Of a stretch of 5,198 nt of DNA, positions 1 through 5,198 are shown in pieces. A program made the position numbers and the translations under genes. Every line of letters begins with the position of its first letter. Position 1 is the first letter of the stretch. The notes under the pieces are model-generated. The model was not told the DNA's origin and ran no database searches. It was given only the letters and a program-made list of their open reading frames with translations. The stretch comes from Thermoleophilia bacterium (GTDB taxonomy: Bacteria; Actinomycetota; Thermoleophilia; Miltoncostaeales; Miltoncostaeaceae): NCBI GenBank assembly GCA_029861485.1, contig JAOTZF010000137.1, forward strand, positions 1 through 5,198, given 5' to 3'.

Positions 1-487
1 GTCCAACGCTGATGTCCTGCACCAACGCGTCCGGGTCCACGCGCAGGCCGAAGCGCTCGGAGATCTCCTGGACGCCCGCCTCGGCGCGGTCCGTGTCGAA
101 CAGGACGTGCCCTCGGCTCGGCTCCATGGCGAGCACGATGTTCTCGGCCACGGTCATCACCGGCACGAGCATGAAATGCTGGTGAACCATTCCGATGCCG
201 CGGGCGATGGCGTCGCCGGGTGCCTCGATTTCGACCCTCTCCCCGCGGACGTAGATCTCGCCCTCGTCAGGCTTCGTCAGGCCGTAGAGGACATTCATGA
301 GCGTTGACTTGCCGGCGCCATTCTCACCGAGCAGGGCATGCACCTCGCCGGAGCGCAGATCGAAGTCGATCCCGTCGCAGGCGACCACCCGTGGATAGCG
401 CTTCGTGATGCCCCGGAGCTCCAGCACCAGTCCCTCGGTCCCACTCTCGGTCCGTGGGGGCTGATGCTGGGAACTCCGTCGGGTCAC
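1..487 (-). CDS. Nucleoside/sugar-type ABC transporter ATP-binding protein (3' end outside window)
   Basis: This is the ATP-hydrolysing subunit of an ABC importer, acting on the inner face of the membrane. Only the first 162 residues are in the window. The Walker A motif GENGAGKS is at residues 54-61 and is followed by TLMNVLYGLTKPDEGEI. The Q-loop segment GMVHQHFMLVP is near 99-109, with the glutamine at 103. The window ends at DISVG, which is probably the first residues of the ABC signature, so Walker B and the second ATPase domain usual for this roughly 500-residue family are not visible. The GTG start is chosen because AGGAG lies 6 nt upstream; a later in-frame GTG (residue 21, just before LELRGITKRYP) is possible but has no such site. 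It lies 21 nt downstream of the BMP lipoprotein gene, so it is very likely the ATPase of that importer. The QHF Q-loop and the gene order match BMP-linked nucleoside importers (YufO/NupO type). Specificity for nucleosides is inferred from context. Confidence 0.93.
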   Translation of the reverse strand, partial: MTRRSSQHQPPRTESGTEGLVLELRGITKRYPRVVACDGIDFDLRSGEVHALLGENGAGKSTLMNVLYGLTKPDEGEIYVRGERVEIEAPGDAIARGIGMVHQHFMLVPVMTVAENIVLAMEPSRGHVLFDTDRAEAGVQEISERFGLRVDPDALVQDISVG

Positions 488-490
488 ACG

Positions 491-498
491 CCTCTCCT
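491..498 (-). promoter_or_regulatory. Ribosome binding site of the ABC ATPase gene
   Basis: The minus strand reads AGGAGAGG immediately after the lipoprotein stop codon, with the AGGAG core 6 nt before the GTG at 487-485. This site decides the start of the ATPase and shows that it is translated independently of the upstream gene despite the short gap. Confidence 0.7.
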
Positions 499-508
499 CA
501 CGACACCG

Positions 509-1543
509 CTACAGCGCAGCAGGCACCTCCAGTTCCCCGTCGATGATCTGCTGCCGAAGCCCATCGATCTCGTCGAGCAGCTCCTGCGGCACCTCGGGGC
601 TCGTGGTACCGACGGCGACGCCCTCGTTGGCGAGGTTGAAGTTCACGTCGCCACCCTCGAAGTTGCCCTCTGTGGCCGCCTTGATTGTGTCGAACACCGA
701 CGTGTCGACGCGCTTGACCGCGCTGGTGAGGATGTGGCCGCCGAGGTCGCTCTGATCGCGGTCGACCCCGATGCCCCACACGCCGCGCTCACGCGCCGCA
801 TCCAGCGCGCCGAGGCCACAGCCGCCGGCTACCTGGAACACGACCTGCGAGCCTTTCTGGATCTGGTTGAGGGCCAGCTCCTTGCACTTGTCCTGAGCCA
901 CGAAGTCCTGGGAGTAGTTGATCAGCACCTGGACGTCCGGGTTCGCGGCCTTCGCTCCGGCCGTGTAACCGGCCATGAAGATCGTCACCGAGGGGAGCTT
1001 CTCGCCGCCGACGGCGCTGATCACCTGCTTGCCACCGGCCCTCTCAGCCATCTTCGCAGCCATGTAGCCGACCAAGTAGCTGTTCTCGTTCGTGGCGAAG
1101 TTGAGGCCGCGCACGTTTGAGGGCATGCCCTCCAGGGCCGCCTGTGGGAAGTCGACGATCGCGAAGTCGTTGTCCGGGAATTGCCCCGCCACCGTCGTGA
1201 GCGCCTCAGCCATGAGGAAGCCCACGCCGATCGTCACCGCGGCATCCTGCCGGGCGAGCGTGGTCAAGTTCGGGATGTAGTCGCTCGCCGCGACCGACTC
1301 GATTGGGCGGCCCATCACCCCGAACTCCTCCTCCGCGCGCGTCATGCCCTCGAGGGCCGATTGGTTGAACGAGCGGTCGCTGAACTTGCCGATGTCACTC
1401 ACCAGTCCGACAAGCTCGCCCTCGCCGTCGCCGGAGTCTCCGCCGCCATCATCGTCATCGTCACCGCAGCCGGCTGCGACCATGGCAACCGCGGCGACCA
1501 CGGCCATCGCAAGCAGCAACGCCCTCCATCTGCTCCCCCACAT
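509..1543 (-). CDS. BMP family (PnrA-like) nucleoside-binding lipoprotein of an ABC importer
   Basis: This is a lipid-anchored extracytoplasmic receptor that should bind purine or other nucleosides and deliver them to the ABC transporter encoded next. It has 344 residues, a normal length for the family. A signal peptide (basic RWR at 5-7, hydrophobic 8-25) ends in the lipobox VAAGC, with the lipidated cysteine at 26. An Asp/Gly-rich linker fills 27-43. The mature Bmp domain begins GLVSDIGKFSDRSFNQSALEG (about 46-66). It continues with GLNFATNENSYLVGYMAA (146-163), FQVAGGCGLGALDAA (236-250) and GIGVDRDQSD (257-266), all family hallmarks. Cysteines 220 and 242 could pair in the exported protein. 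The ATG at 1543 is chosen over an upstream in-frame ATG (1591) because GAGGAGGT sits directly before it and the peptide from it is a textbook lipoprotein signal. It lies between deoA and the ATPase gene. Ligand identity is inferred from family and context, because some Bmp proteins bind other ligands. Confidence 0.94.
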   Translation of the reverse strand: MWGSRWRALLLAMAVVAAVAMVAAGCGDDDDDGGGDSGDGEGELVGLVSDIGKFSDRSFNQSALEGMTRAEEEFGVMGRPIESVAASDYIPNLTTLARQDAAVTIGVGFLMAEALTTVAGQFPDNDFAIVDFPQAALEGMPSNVRGLNFATNENSYLVGYMAAKMAERAGGKQVISAVGGEKLPSVTIFMAGYTAGAKAANPDVQVLINYSQDFVAQDKCKELALNQIQKGSQVVFQVAGGCGLGALDAARERGVWGIGVDRDQSDLGGHILTSAVKRVDTSVFDTIKAATEGNFEGGDVNFNLANEGVAVGTTSPEVPQELLDEIDGLRQQIIDGELEVPAAL

Positions 1544-1546
1544 GGG

Positions 1547-1554
1547 ACCTCCTC
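1547..1554 (-). promoter_or_regulatory. Strong ribosome binding site of the BMP lipoprotein gene
   Basis: The minus strand reads GAGGAGGT-CCC-ATG, a near-perfect Shine-Dalgarno match and the strongest in the window. It fixes the start at 1543. The gap to the ATG is short. High translation suits a substrate-binding protein, which is usually made in excess over its ATPase and permeases. Confidence 0.8.
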
Positions 1555-1589
1555 GATTGACAAACCCGACAAAGAATCTGATTCGGCCC

Positions 1590-1618
1590 ACCCTACGACA
1601 GCGCCGAGACGGCAGGAA
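1590..1618 (-). promoter_or_regulatory. Possible weak promoter for the BMP transporter genes
   Basis: On the minus strand TAGGGT (1590-1595) fits the actinobacterial -10 pattern TANNNT. A poor -35 candidate, TTCCTG (1613-1618), lies 17 nt upstream. Transcription would start around 1583, giving a leader of about 40 nt before the ATG at 1543. It sits in the only sizeable gap of the minus-strand cluster, so an internal promoter here is plausible. The match is weak and could be chance. Confidence 0.2.
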
Positions 1619-1620
1619 CC

Positions 1621-1633
1621 CGGCCCTCGGCCG
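1621..1633 (-). other. Small hairpin between deoA and the BMP gene
   Basis: The sequence reads CGGCC-GAG-GGCCG on the minus strand, a perfect 5-bp GC stem with a 3-nt loop. It starts 13 nt after the deoA stop codon. No run of T follows, so it is not a classic intrinsic terminator. It could attenuate read-through or stabilise the deoA 3' end, which would let the transporter genes be expressed at a different level. In DNA this GC-rich such a stem may also arise by chance. Confidence 0.25.
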
Positions 1634-1645
1634 AAGAATGTCCTA

Positions 1646-2938
1646 TTAGCGCGAGCCGCGGGGCGCGACCCGGCCCATCACGAGCGGCCGCTCACGAGGA
1701 CTCCGGCTGCCGATGGCGATCGCCGGGCCAAACGCCTCGCGGCCTGCCGCCAGGGCCGGCTCCTCATCGGCATGCAGCCGAGCGAGGACCGCACCGGCCT
1801 CGACCTCGTCGCCCTCTACCACCTCGAGCGTGACCCCGGCCGTCGGGCTCACGGGGTCCTCCTTCCTTGCGCGCCCGGCGCCAAGACGCCAAGCGGCCTC
1901 GCCGACCGCCAACGCATCGACCCGTTCGACGATCCCACTCCGTTCGGCGAACACGTCCTCGCGAAGGGGCGCGGTCATGAGACGAGCGTCAGGGTCGCCG
2001 CCTTGCGCCCGCACCATCGCGCGCCAGCGGTCCATGGCGCGTCCATCTGCGAGAGCCTGGGCGGGGTCCTCGTCGATTCCGGCGAGCTGCAGCATCTCTG
2101 CCGCCAGAGCCACGGTCAGCTCGACGACGTCCGAGGGTCCGCCGCCGGCGAGCACGTCCAGAGCCTCCTGAACCTCCAGGCCGTTGCCCACCGCGCGGCC
2201 CAGCGGAGCATCCATCGCCGTAAGTAGCGCGACCGTCCGCACGCGGTGAGCCTCGCCAAGTCCGACCATGATCTCGGCGAGCTCCCGGGCGCTGTCCTCG
2301 TCGCGCATGAAGGCCCCTGCGCCGACCTTGACGTCGAGCACCAGGGCCCGTGTTCCCTCGGCGATCTTCTTCGACATGATCGAGCTGGCGATCAGGGGAA
2401 TCGACTCGACCGTCCCGGTCACGTCGCGAAGCGCGTAGAGCCGTTGATCTGCGGGCACAAGGCCCGGGCCCGCCGCGATGATCCCCGCGCCGACCGTGTT
2501 CAACTGCGTCACGAAGTGGGCATTCGAGACTTTGGTGCGGAAGCCGGGAATGGCCTCCAACTTGTCGAGGGTGCCCCCCGTATGGCCGAGCCCGCGGCCG
2601 GACAGCATCGGTACAGCCGCGCCGCAGGCAGCCACGAGCGGGACCAGGGGCAGCGAGATCTTGTCGCCGACGCCGCCGGTGGAGTGCTTGTCGATCGTCG
2701 GCAGCGACAGCCCGCTCAGGTTCAGGCGCTCGCCCGAGGCGATCATCAGGGTCGTCCAGGTGGCAAGCTCGCGCTCCGTGAGCCCCCGGAAGAGGATTGC
2801 CATCAGCAACGCCGATGCCTGCTCGTCGGGAACTTCGCCCGCGGTGTAGCCGCGGAGGAACCATGCGATCTGCTCGTCGCTCAGCTCGCGGCCGTCGCGC
2901 TTTCGCCGGATGACCTCCACGGCCGAGGGGTCGCTCAT
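1646..2938 (-). CDS. deoA: Thymidine / pyrimidine-nucleoside phosphorylase
   Basis: This cytosolic enzyme splits thymidine or deoxyuridine with phosphate into the free base and 2-deoxyribose-1-phosphate. The broader pyrimidine-nucleoside phosphorylases (Pdp) also take uridine. It has 430 residues, the usual length. The N-terminal helical domain opens VEVIRRKRDGRELSDEQI (8-25). The phosphate-site motif KHSTGGVGDK is at 84-93 and the family signature SGRGLGHTGGTLDKLE at 113-128. Base-binding residues corresponding to E. coli Arg171, Ser186 and Lys190 are present in RDVTGTVESIPLIASSIMSKK (171-191). DVKVGAGAFM (202-211) follows, and a C-terminal PYNP-type domain occupies about 335-410. The ATG overlaps the cdd stop in an ATGA, which implies translational coupling, and no strong independent ribosome site is seen. 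DeoA versus Pdp specificity cannot be settled by reading; deoA is used because actinobacterial homologues beside cdd usually carry that name. Confidence 0.95.
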   Translation of the reverse strand: MSDPSAVEVIRRKRDGRELSDEQIAWFLRGYTAGEVPDEQASALLMAILFRGLTERELATWTTLMIASGERLNLSGLSLPTIDKHSTGGVGDKISLPLVPLVAACGAAVPMLSGRGLGHTGGTLDKLEAIPGFRTKVSNAHFVTQLNTVGAGIIAAGPGLVPADQRLYALRDVTGTVESIPLIASSIMSKKIAEGTRALVLDVKVGAGAFMRDEDSARELAEIMVGLGEAHRVRTVALLTAMDAPLGRAVGNGLEVQEALDVLAGGGPSDVVELTVALAAEMLQLAGIDEDPAQALADGRAMDRWRAMVRAQGGDPDARLMTAPLREDVFAERSGIVERVDALAVGEAAWRLGAGRARKEDPVSPTAGVTLEVVEGDEVEAGAVLARLHADEEPALAAGREAFGPAIAIGSRSPRERPLVMGRVAPRGSR

Positions 2939-3351
2939 CGCCCCGATCGTGTGGGGAGGTCCCCCGGCCCGAAGGCATCTGGCAGCAGTGCCGCGAGCGG
3001 CCGCGGGCCATCGGGGCCGTCAACGAGCAACGCCTGCCCCCCGTGCTCGTACATGAGCTGTCGGCACCGGCCGCACGGCGCCAGCGGCTCTCCATCTCCG
3101 GCGGTGACCGATACGGCCACGAGGCGCCCGCCGCCGGTCGCGATCAGATCAGCGATCAGCCCGCACTCGGCGCACAGCGTCAGTCCGTAGCTCGCGTTCT
3201 CGACGTTGCATCCCCGGACGAGGCGGCCGTCGTCCACCAGGCCGCAGGCGCCGACGAACACACCCGAGTAGGGCGCGTAGGCGGTCGCCGCCATCGCCGC
3301 GGCCCTGGACCGCAGGCCGGTCCAGTCGATCTCAGGGACGGGACACCCCAT
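2935..3351 (-). CDS. cdd: Cytidine deaminase (homotetrameric zinc type)
   Basis: It hydrolytically deaminates cytidine and deoxycytidine to uridine and deoxyuridine in the cytosol, feeding the phosphorylase encoded next. From the ATG at 3351 it is 138 residues, matching the small tetrameric family (B. subtilis 136). AYAPYSGVFVGA is at 24-35 and the ribose-binding segment GCNVENASYG at 47-56. The zinc site is C60-A-E62, with Glu62 the proton shuttle, plus PCGRCRQ at 92-98 giving Cys93 and Cys96. The family C-terminus LLPDAFGPGDL is intact. The residue after CAE is Cys63, where B. subtilis has Arg; I recall CAEC in the mycobacterial enzyme too. The frame stays open upstream to 3489, but family length and GGTGA-like pairing (GGGTGAG, 3356-3362) favour 3351. 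The start lies 20 nt inside the HAD gene and the stop overlaps deoA by 4 nt. Confidence 0.95.
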   Translation of the reverse strand: MGCPVPEIDWTGLRSRAAAMAATAYAPYSGVFVGACGLVDDGRLVRGCNVENASYGLTLCAECGLIADLIATGGGRLVAVSVTAGDGEPLAPCGRCRQLMYEHGGQALLVDGPDGPRPLAALLPDAFGPGDLPTRSGR

Positions 3352-4051
3352 TCGGCTCACCCAGAATGCGCACGGCCTCGGGTGCCTCTCGGATCGAGGT
3401 GATCTGCCGCAGGCGCGGATGAGCCTCATCCACCTCGGCGTGCTCCATCTCCCAGGTGGTCCGGTACGGCACGTGCACGCCGGCCCCACCGAGCTCCAGA
3501 ACCGGCGAGATATCGGATCGCACGGAGTTGCCGATCATGCAGAACTCCAAGGGTGCGACCCGGAGTGAATCGAGCACTCGAGCGTACGTGCCCTCGTCTT
3601 TCTCGGCGACGATCTCGACCCGCTCGAAGACGTCCGCCAGCCCGGACGCCGCGATCTTCGACTCCTGATGAAAGAGGTCGCCCTTGGTCATCAGCATGAG
3701 ACGGTGGGCCCTCGCCAGCTCGTCGAGCACGTCCGCGACATCGTCGAGCAATTCGACGGGATGAGTGAGGATCTCCTTGCCGAAGGTGACGATCTGCTCG
3801 ATCCGATGGCCGTCGATCTCGCCTCCTGTGAGCGCGATGGCCGTCTCGATCATGGACAGGGTGAAGCCCTTCGCCCCGTACCCGAAGAGCTTGAGGTTCC
3901 GGCGCTCGGTTTCGAGCAGCGCAGCCGAGATGTCGTCCTCGTCGACCCAGGGCGCGAGCAACTCGCTGTAACGCTCCTGGGTCACCTCGTAGTGCCCCTC
4001 GCTGTGCCAAAGAGTGTCGTCGGCGTCGAGCCCGACCAGTTCAACGGCCAT
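3332..4051 (-). CDS. HAD-superfamily hydrolase (probable phosphatase, substrate unknown)
   Basis: This is a cytosolic 239-residue HAD hydrolase of the subfamily I / COG1011 kind, whose members remove phosphate via an aspartyl intermediate with Mg2+. Motif I is LDADDTLW, with Asp9 as nucleophile and Asp11 as general acid/base. A helical cap follows (about 17-95). Motif II is the threonine of LMLMTKGD (Thr122). Motif III has Lys132 in HQESKIAASGL, with another candidate lysine in EKD (151). Motif IV is MIGNSVRSDISPVLELGG (172-189), with Asp180. All catalytic residues are therefore present. The ATG at 4051 has an in-frame TAG four codons upstream and no Shine-Dalgarno sequence, which points to a leaderless message. 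Its 3' end overlaps cdd by 20 nt, so it heads the salvage gene set. A nucleotide 5'-phosphatase supplying nucleosides would fit, but HAD substrates cannot be read from sequence, so this is inference only. Confidence 0.9.
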   Translation of the reverse strand: MAVELVGLDADDTLWHSEGHYEVTQERYSELLAPWVDEDDISAALLETERRNLKLFGYGAKGFTLSMIETAIALTGGEIDGHRIEQIVTFGKEILTHPVELLDDVADVLDELARAHRLMLMTKGDLFHQESKIAASGLADVFERVEIVAEKDEGTYARVLDSLRVAPLEFCMIGNSVRSDISPVLELGGAGVHVPYRTTWEMEHAEVDEAHPRLRQITSIREAPEAVRILGEPNGVSRP

Positions 4052-4060
4052 AAGGCGGCG

Positions 4061-4066
4061 AGTCTA
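4061..4066 (-). promoter_or_regulatory. Candidate -10 element for the HAD-cdd-deoA transcript
   Basis: The minus strand reads TAGACT, fitting TANNNT, and its last base is separated by 9 nt from the HAD ATG at 4051. With no ribosome site in front of that ATG, a transcript starting at or next to the A of the ATG (leaderless, common in Actinomycetota) is the simplest reading. No convincing -35 hexamer is seen at 17-18 nt. The same TAG is the in-frame stop that closes the HAD frame upstream. Confidence 0.3.
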
Positions 4067-4085
4067 GCCCGCCCGGCCCGTCACA

Positions 4086-4091
4086 TATGGT
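4086..4091 (+). promoter_or_regulatory. add: Candidate -10 element for add
   Basis: The plus strand reads TATGGT, a TANNNT match overlapping a CATATG palindrome at 4084-4089. Six bases later is A4098, the first base of the in-frame ATT that precedes the conserved add N-terminus. A start of transcription there would make add leaderless or nearly so. The -35 position (around 4063-4068) shows no good hexamer and would overlap the opposing -10 element. It is based on pattern alone. Confidence 0.3.
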
Positions 4092-4136
4092 GCAGCCATT
4101 GCTCTCGATCTGAACGCGATCAACGCCTCGCCCAAG

Positions 4137-5171
4137 GTGCTGCTCCACGACCATCTGGACGGAGGCCTTCGGCCGGAGTCGATCGTGGAGCTTGCGAAGG
4201 ACGTCGGCTACGACAGGCTGCCGACGACCGATCCCGGCGAGCTGGCCCGGCTGATCTCGCGAGGTGCGAATCGGAACGACCTCGTGCTCTATCTGGAGAC
4301 GTTCGCCCACACCGTCGCGGTCATGCAGACCCGCGAGGCCCTCACCCGCGTCGCGGCGGAGTGTGCCGAGGACCTTGCCGACGACGGAATCGTGTATGCG
4401 GAGATTCGCTTCGCGCCGGAGCTGCACCAAGAGCGCGGGCTCTCGCTCGACGAGGTCATGGAGTCGGTCCTCGAGGGATTCGCCCAGGGCTCGGACCGGC
4501 GCGGCATCACCGTTCGCGCCCTGTGCTCTGCCATGCGACAGCGGGCGAGCAGCGTCGAGATCGCCCAGCTGGCCGTGCGATTCCGTGATCGGGGCGTGGT
4601 CGGGTTCGACATCGCAGGGCCTGAGGCGGGCCATCCGCCGTCGCGCCATCTCGACGCCTTCTCCTACGTGATGCGAGAGAACTTCCACATCACGATCCAC
4701 GCCGGCGAGGCCTTCGGGTTGCCCTCGATCGCCGAGGCCATTCAGATGTGCGGCGCCGAGCGGCTTGGCCACGGCGTACGGATCATCGATGACATCGAGG
4801 GCGACGCCGACGGCGAGCCGGGGCTCGGGCGGCTGGCCGCATTCGTCCGAGATCGCCGCATTCCACTCGAGATGTGCCCGTCGTCCAACGTCCACGTCGG
4901 CGCGGCGCCGACGATCGAGGAGCATCCCATCGGGCTCCTGGCTCGGCTGCGGTTCCGCGTCACCGTCAACACCGACAATCGCCTGATGAGCGGAACCACG
5001 CTCAGCAACGAGTTCCTCCTCTTGCACGAGGCATTCGGATGGGACCTCTCGGACGTCCGTTGGATGACGATCAACGCCATGAAGAGCGCCTTCGAGCCGT
5101 TCGATCGGCGCCTCGCCCTGATCAACGAGGTCATCAAGCCGGGGTTCGCGGCGCTCGGCGCGGACGCCTAG
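4137..5171 (+). CDS. add: Adenosine deaminase (start uncertain; probably begins upstream)
   Basis: This zinc enzyme converts adenosine and deoxyadenosine to inosine and deoxyinosine in the cytosol. From the GTG at 4137 it has 344 residues. The zinc ligands are His4 and His6 (LLHDHLDGG), His188 (TIHAGEAFG) and Asp280 (VTVNTDNRLMSG). Catalytic Glu191 and His212 (RLGHGVRI) are present. VGFDIAGPEAGHPP (155-168) and LEMCPSSNV (244-252) are further family motifs. The GTG is only a formal start: it has no ribosome site and falls inside the conserved PKxLLHDHLDGG strand. The open frame continues upstream as IALDLNAINASPK from 4098, where the only candidate is a rare ATT, so about 13 N-terminal residues seem to be missing from the conventional call. 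An ATG at 4087 is out of frame by one base. The gene is divergent from the HAD-cdd-deoA set; in M. tuberculosis add follows cdd-deoA on the same strand. Confidence 0.93.
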   Translation: MLLHDHLDGGLRPESIVELAKDVGYDRLPTTDPGELARLISRGANRNDLVLYLETFAHTVAVMQTREALTRVAAECAEDLADDGIVYAEIRFAPELHQERGLSLDEVMESVLEGFAQGSDRRGITVRALCSAMRQRASSVEIAQLAVRFRDRGVVGFDIAGPEAGHPPSRHLDAFSYVMRENFHITIHAGEAFGLPSIAEAIQMCGAERLGHGVRIIDDIEGDADGEPGLGRLAAFVRDRRIPLEMCPSSNVHVGAAPTIEEHPIGLLARLRFRVTVNTDNRLMSGTTLSNEFLLLHEAFGWDLSDVRWMTINAMKSAFEPFDRRLALINEVIKPGFAALGADA

Positions 5172-5195
5172 CCGCGGGCCGGCCAGGCCCCCGGC
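5171..5195 (+). terminator. GC-rich hairpin at the end of add
   Basis: Starting at the last base of the add stop codon, GCCG-C-GGGCC can pair with GGCCC-C-CGGC around the loop GGCCA. That gives nine GC pairs with one C/C mismatch. No T-run is visible before the window ends 3 bases later. High-GC actinobacteria often have hairpin terminators without a clear U-tract, so a terminator is reasonable, but the flanking sequence needed to judge it lies outside. Confidence 0.4.
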
Positions 5196-5198
5196 GTG

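Noticed and set aside
338..1120. Long plus-strand open frame opposite the BMP gene and ATPase start
   Set aside because: It lies antisense to two well-supported genes. Its protein is a low-complexity mix rich in Leu, Ala, Asp, His and Arg with no recognisable domain, as expected from the opposite strand of high-GC coding DNA.
1427..1466. Repeat-like GTC/ATC/GCC triplets, possible microsatellite
   Set aside because: They are the antisense of the Asp/Gly-rich linker codons after the lipoprotein cysteine, a normal feature of such linkers.
2953..2964. GGGG-AGGT-CCCC inverted repeat near the cdd/deoA junction, considered as a terminator or attenuator
   Set aside because: It lies inside the coding end of cdd, has only four base pairs and no T-run, and is just upstream of a coupled start where termination would be unlikely.
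1989..3095. Same-strand shifted open frame inside deoA and cdd
   Set aside because: It is an out-of-frame reading of deoA and cdd, very rich in Arg and Gly, without a ribosome site or homology I recognise.
1181..3190. Long plus-strand open frames opposite the BMP gene, deoA and cdd (1181-2227 and 2246-3190)
   Set aside because: Both are antisense to clear enzyme or receptor genes and their translations show no motifs or plausible hydrophobic core.
4087..4113. 8-codon frame MVQPLLSI as a regulatory upstream ORF of add
   Set aside because: It has no ribosome site and no attenuator-like structure follows it; it is better explained as the displaced beginning of add or as a chance frame.
4041..5027. 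328-codon minus-strand open frame opposite add
   Set aside because: It is codon-for-codon antisense to the conserved adenosine deaminase and has no family motif; the length reflects the lack of stop codons in GC-rich antisense frames.

Overview
The window is high-GC DNA with tightly packed genes and carries a nucleoside uptake and salvage locus. The organism is most likely an actinomycete-like bacterium (Actinomycetota). The cytidine deaminase has the CAEC zinc motif, and the adenosine deaminase has the LLHDHLDGGLRP and NTDNRLMS segments; from memory, both resemble mycobacterial and streptomycete homologues. The cdd-deoA-add association is also typical of that phylum. I cannot name a genus.

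Layout: five genes run leftward on the minus strand, in transcription order. They are a HAD-superfamily phosphatase-like hydrolase (4051-3332), cytidine deaminase cdd (3351-2935), thymidine/pyrimidine-nucleoside phosphorylase deoA (2938-1646), a BMP/PnrA-type nucleoside-binding lipoprotein (1543-509), and the ATPase of its ABC transporter (487 to beyond the left edge). The first three overlap one another (20 nt, then a 4-nt ATGA overlap). A 102-nt gap with a small hairpin and a weak promoter-like sequence separates deoA from the lipoprotein. The ATPase follows the lipoprotein after 21 nt. One gene, adenosine deaminase add (4137-5171, true start uncertain), runs rightward from a very short divergent promoter region and ends in a GC-rich hairpin.

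How they fit together: the lipoprotein would capture nucleosides outside the membrane and the ABC transporter would import them, with permease genes expected just past the left edge. Add and Cdd would deaminate adenosine and cytidine (and their deoxy forms) to inosine and uridine. DeoA would split thymidine or deoxyuridine (possibly uridine) into base and pentose-1-phosphate. The HAD protein may supply nucleosides by dephosphorylating nucleotides, but that is inference from position only.

I found no mobile element, CRISPR array, tRNA, rRNA or clear phage signal, and no convincing undescribed system. The points most worth checking are the missing conventional start codon of add (possibly a one-base deletion), the compressed divergent promoter, and the HAD gene fused by overlap to cdd-deoA.
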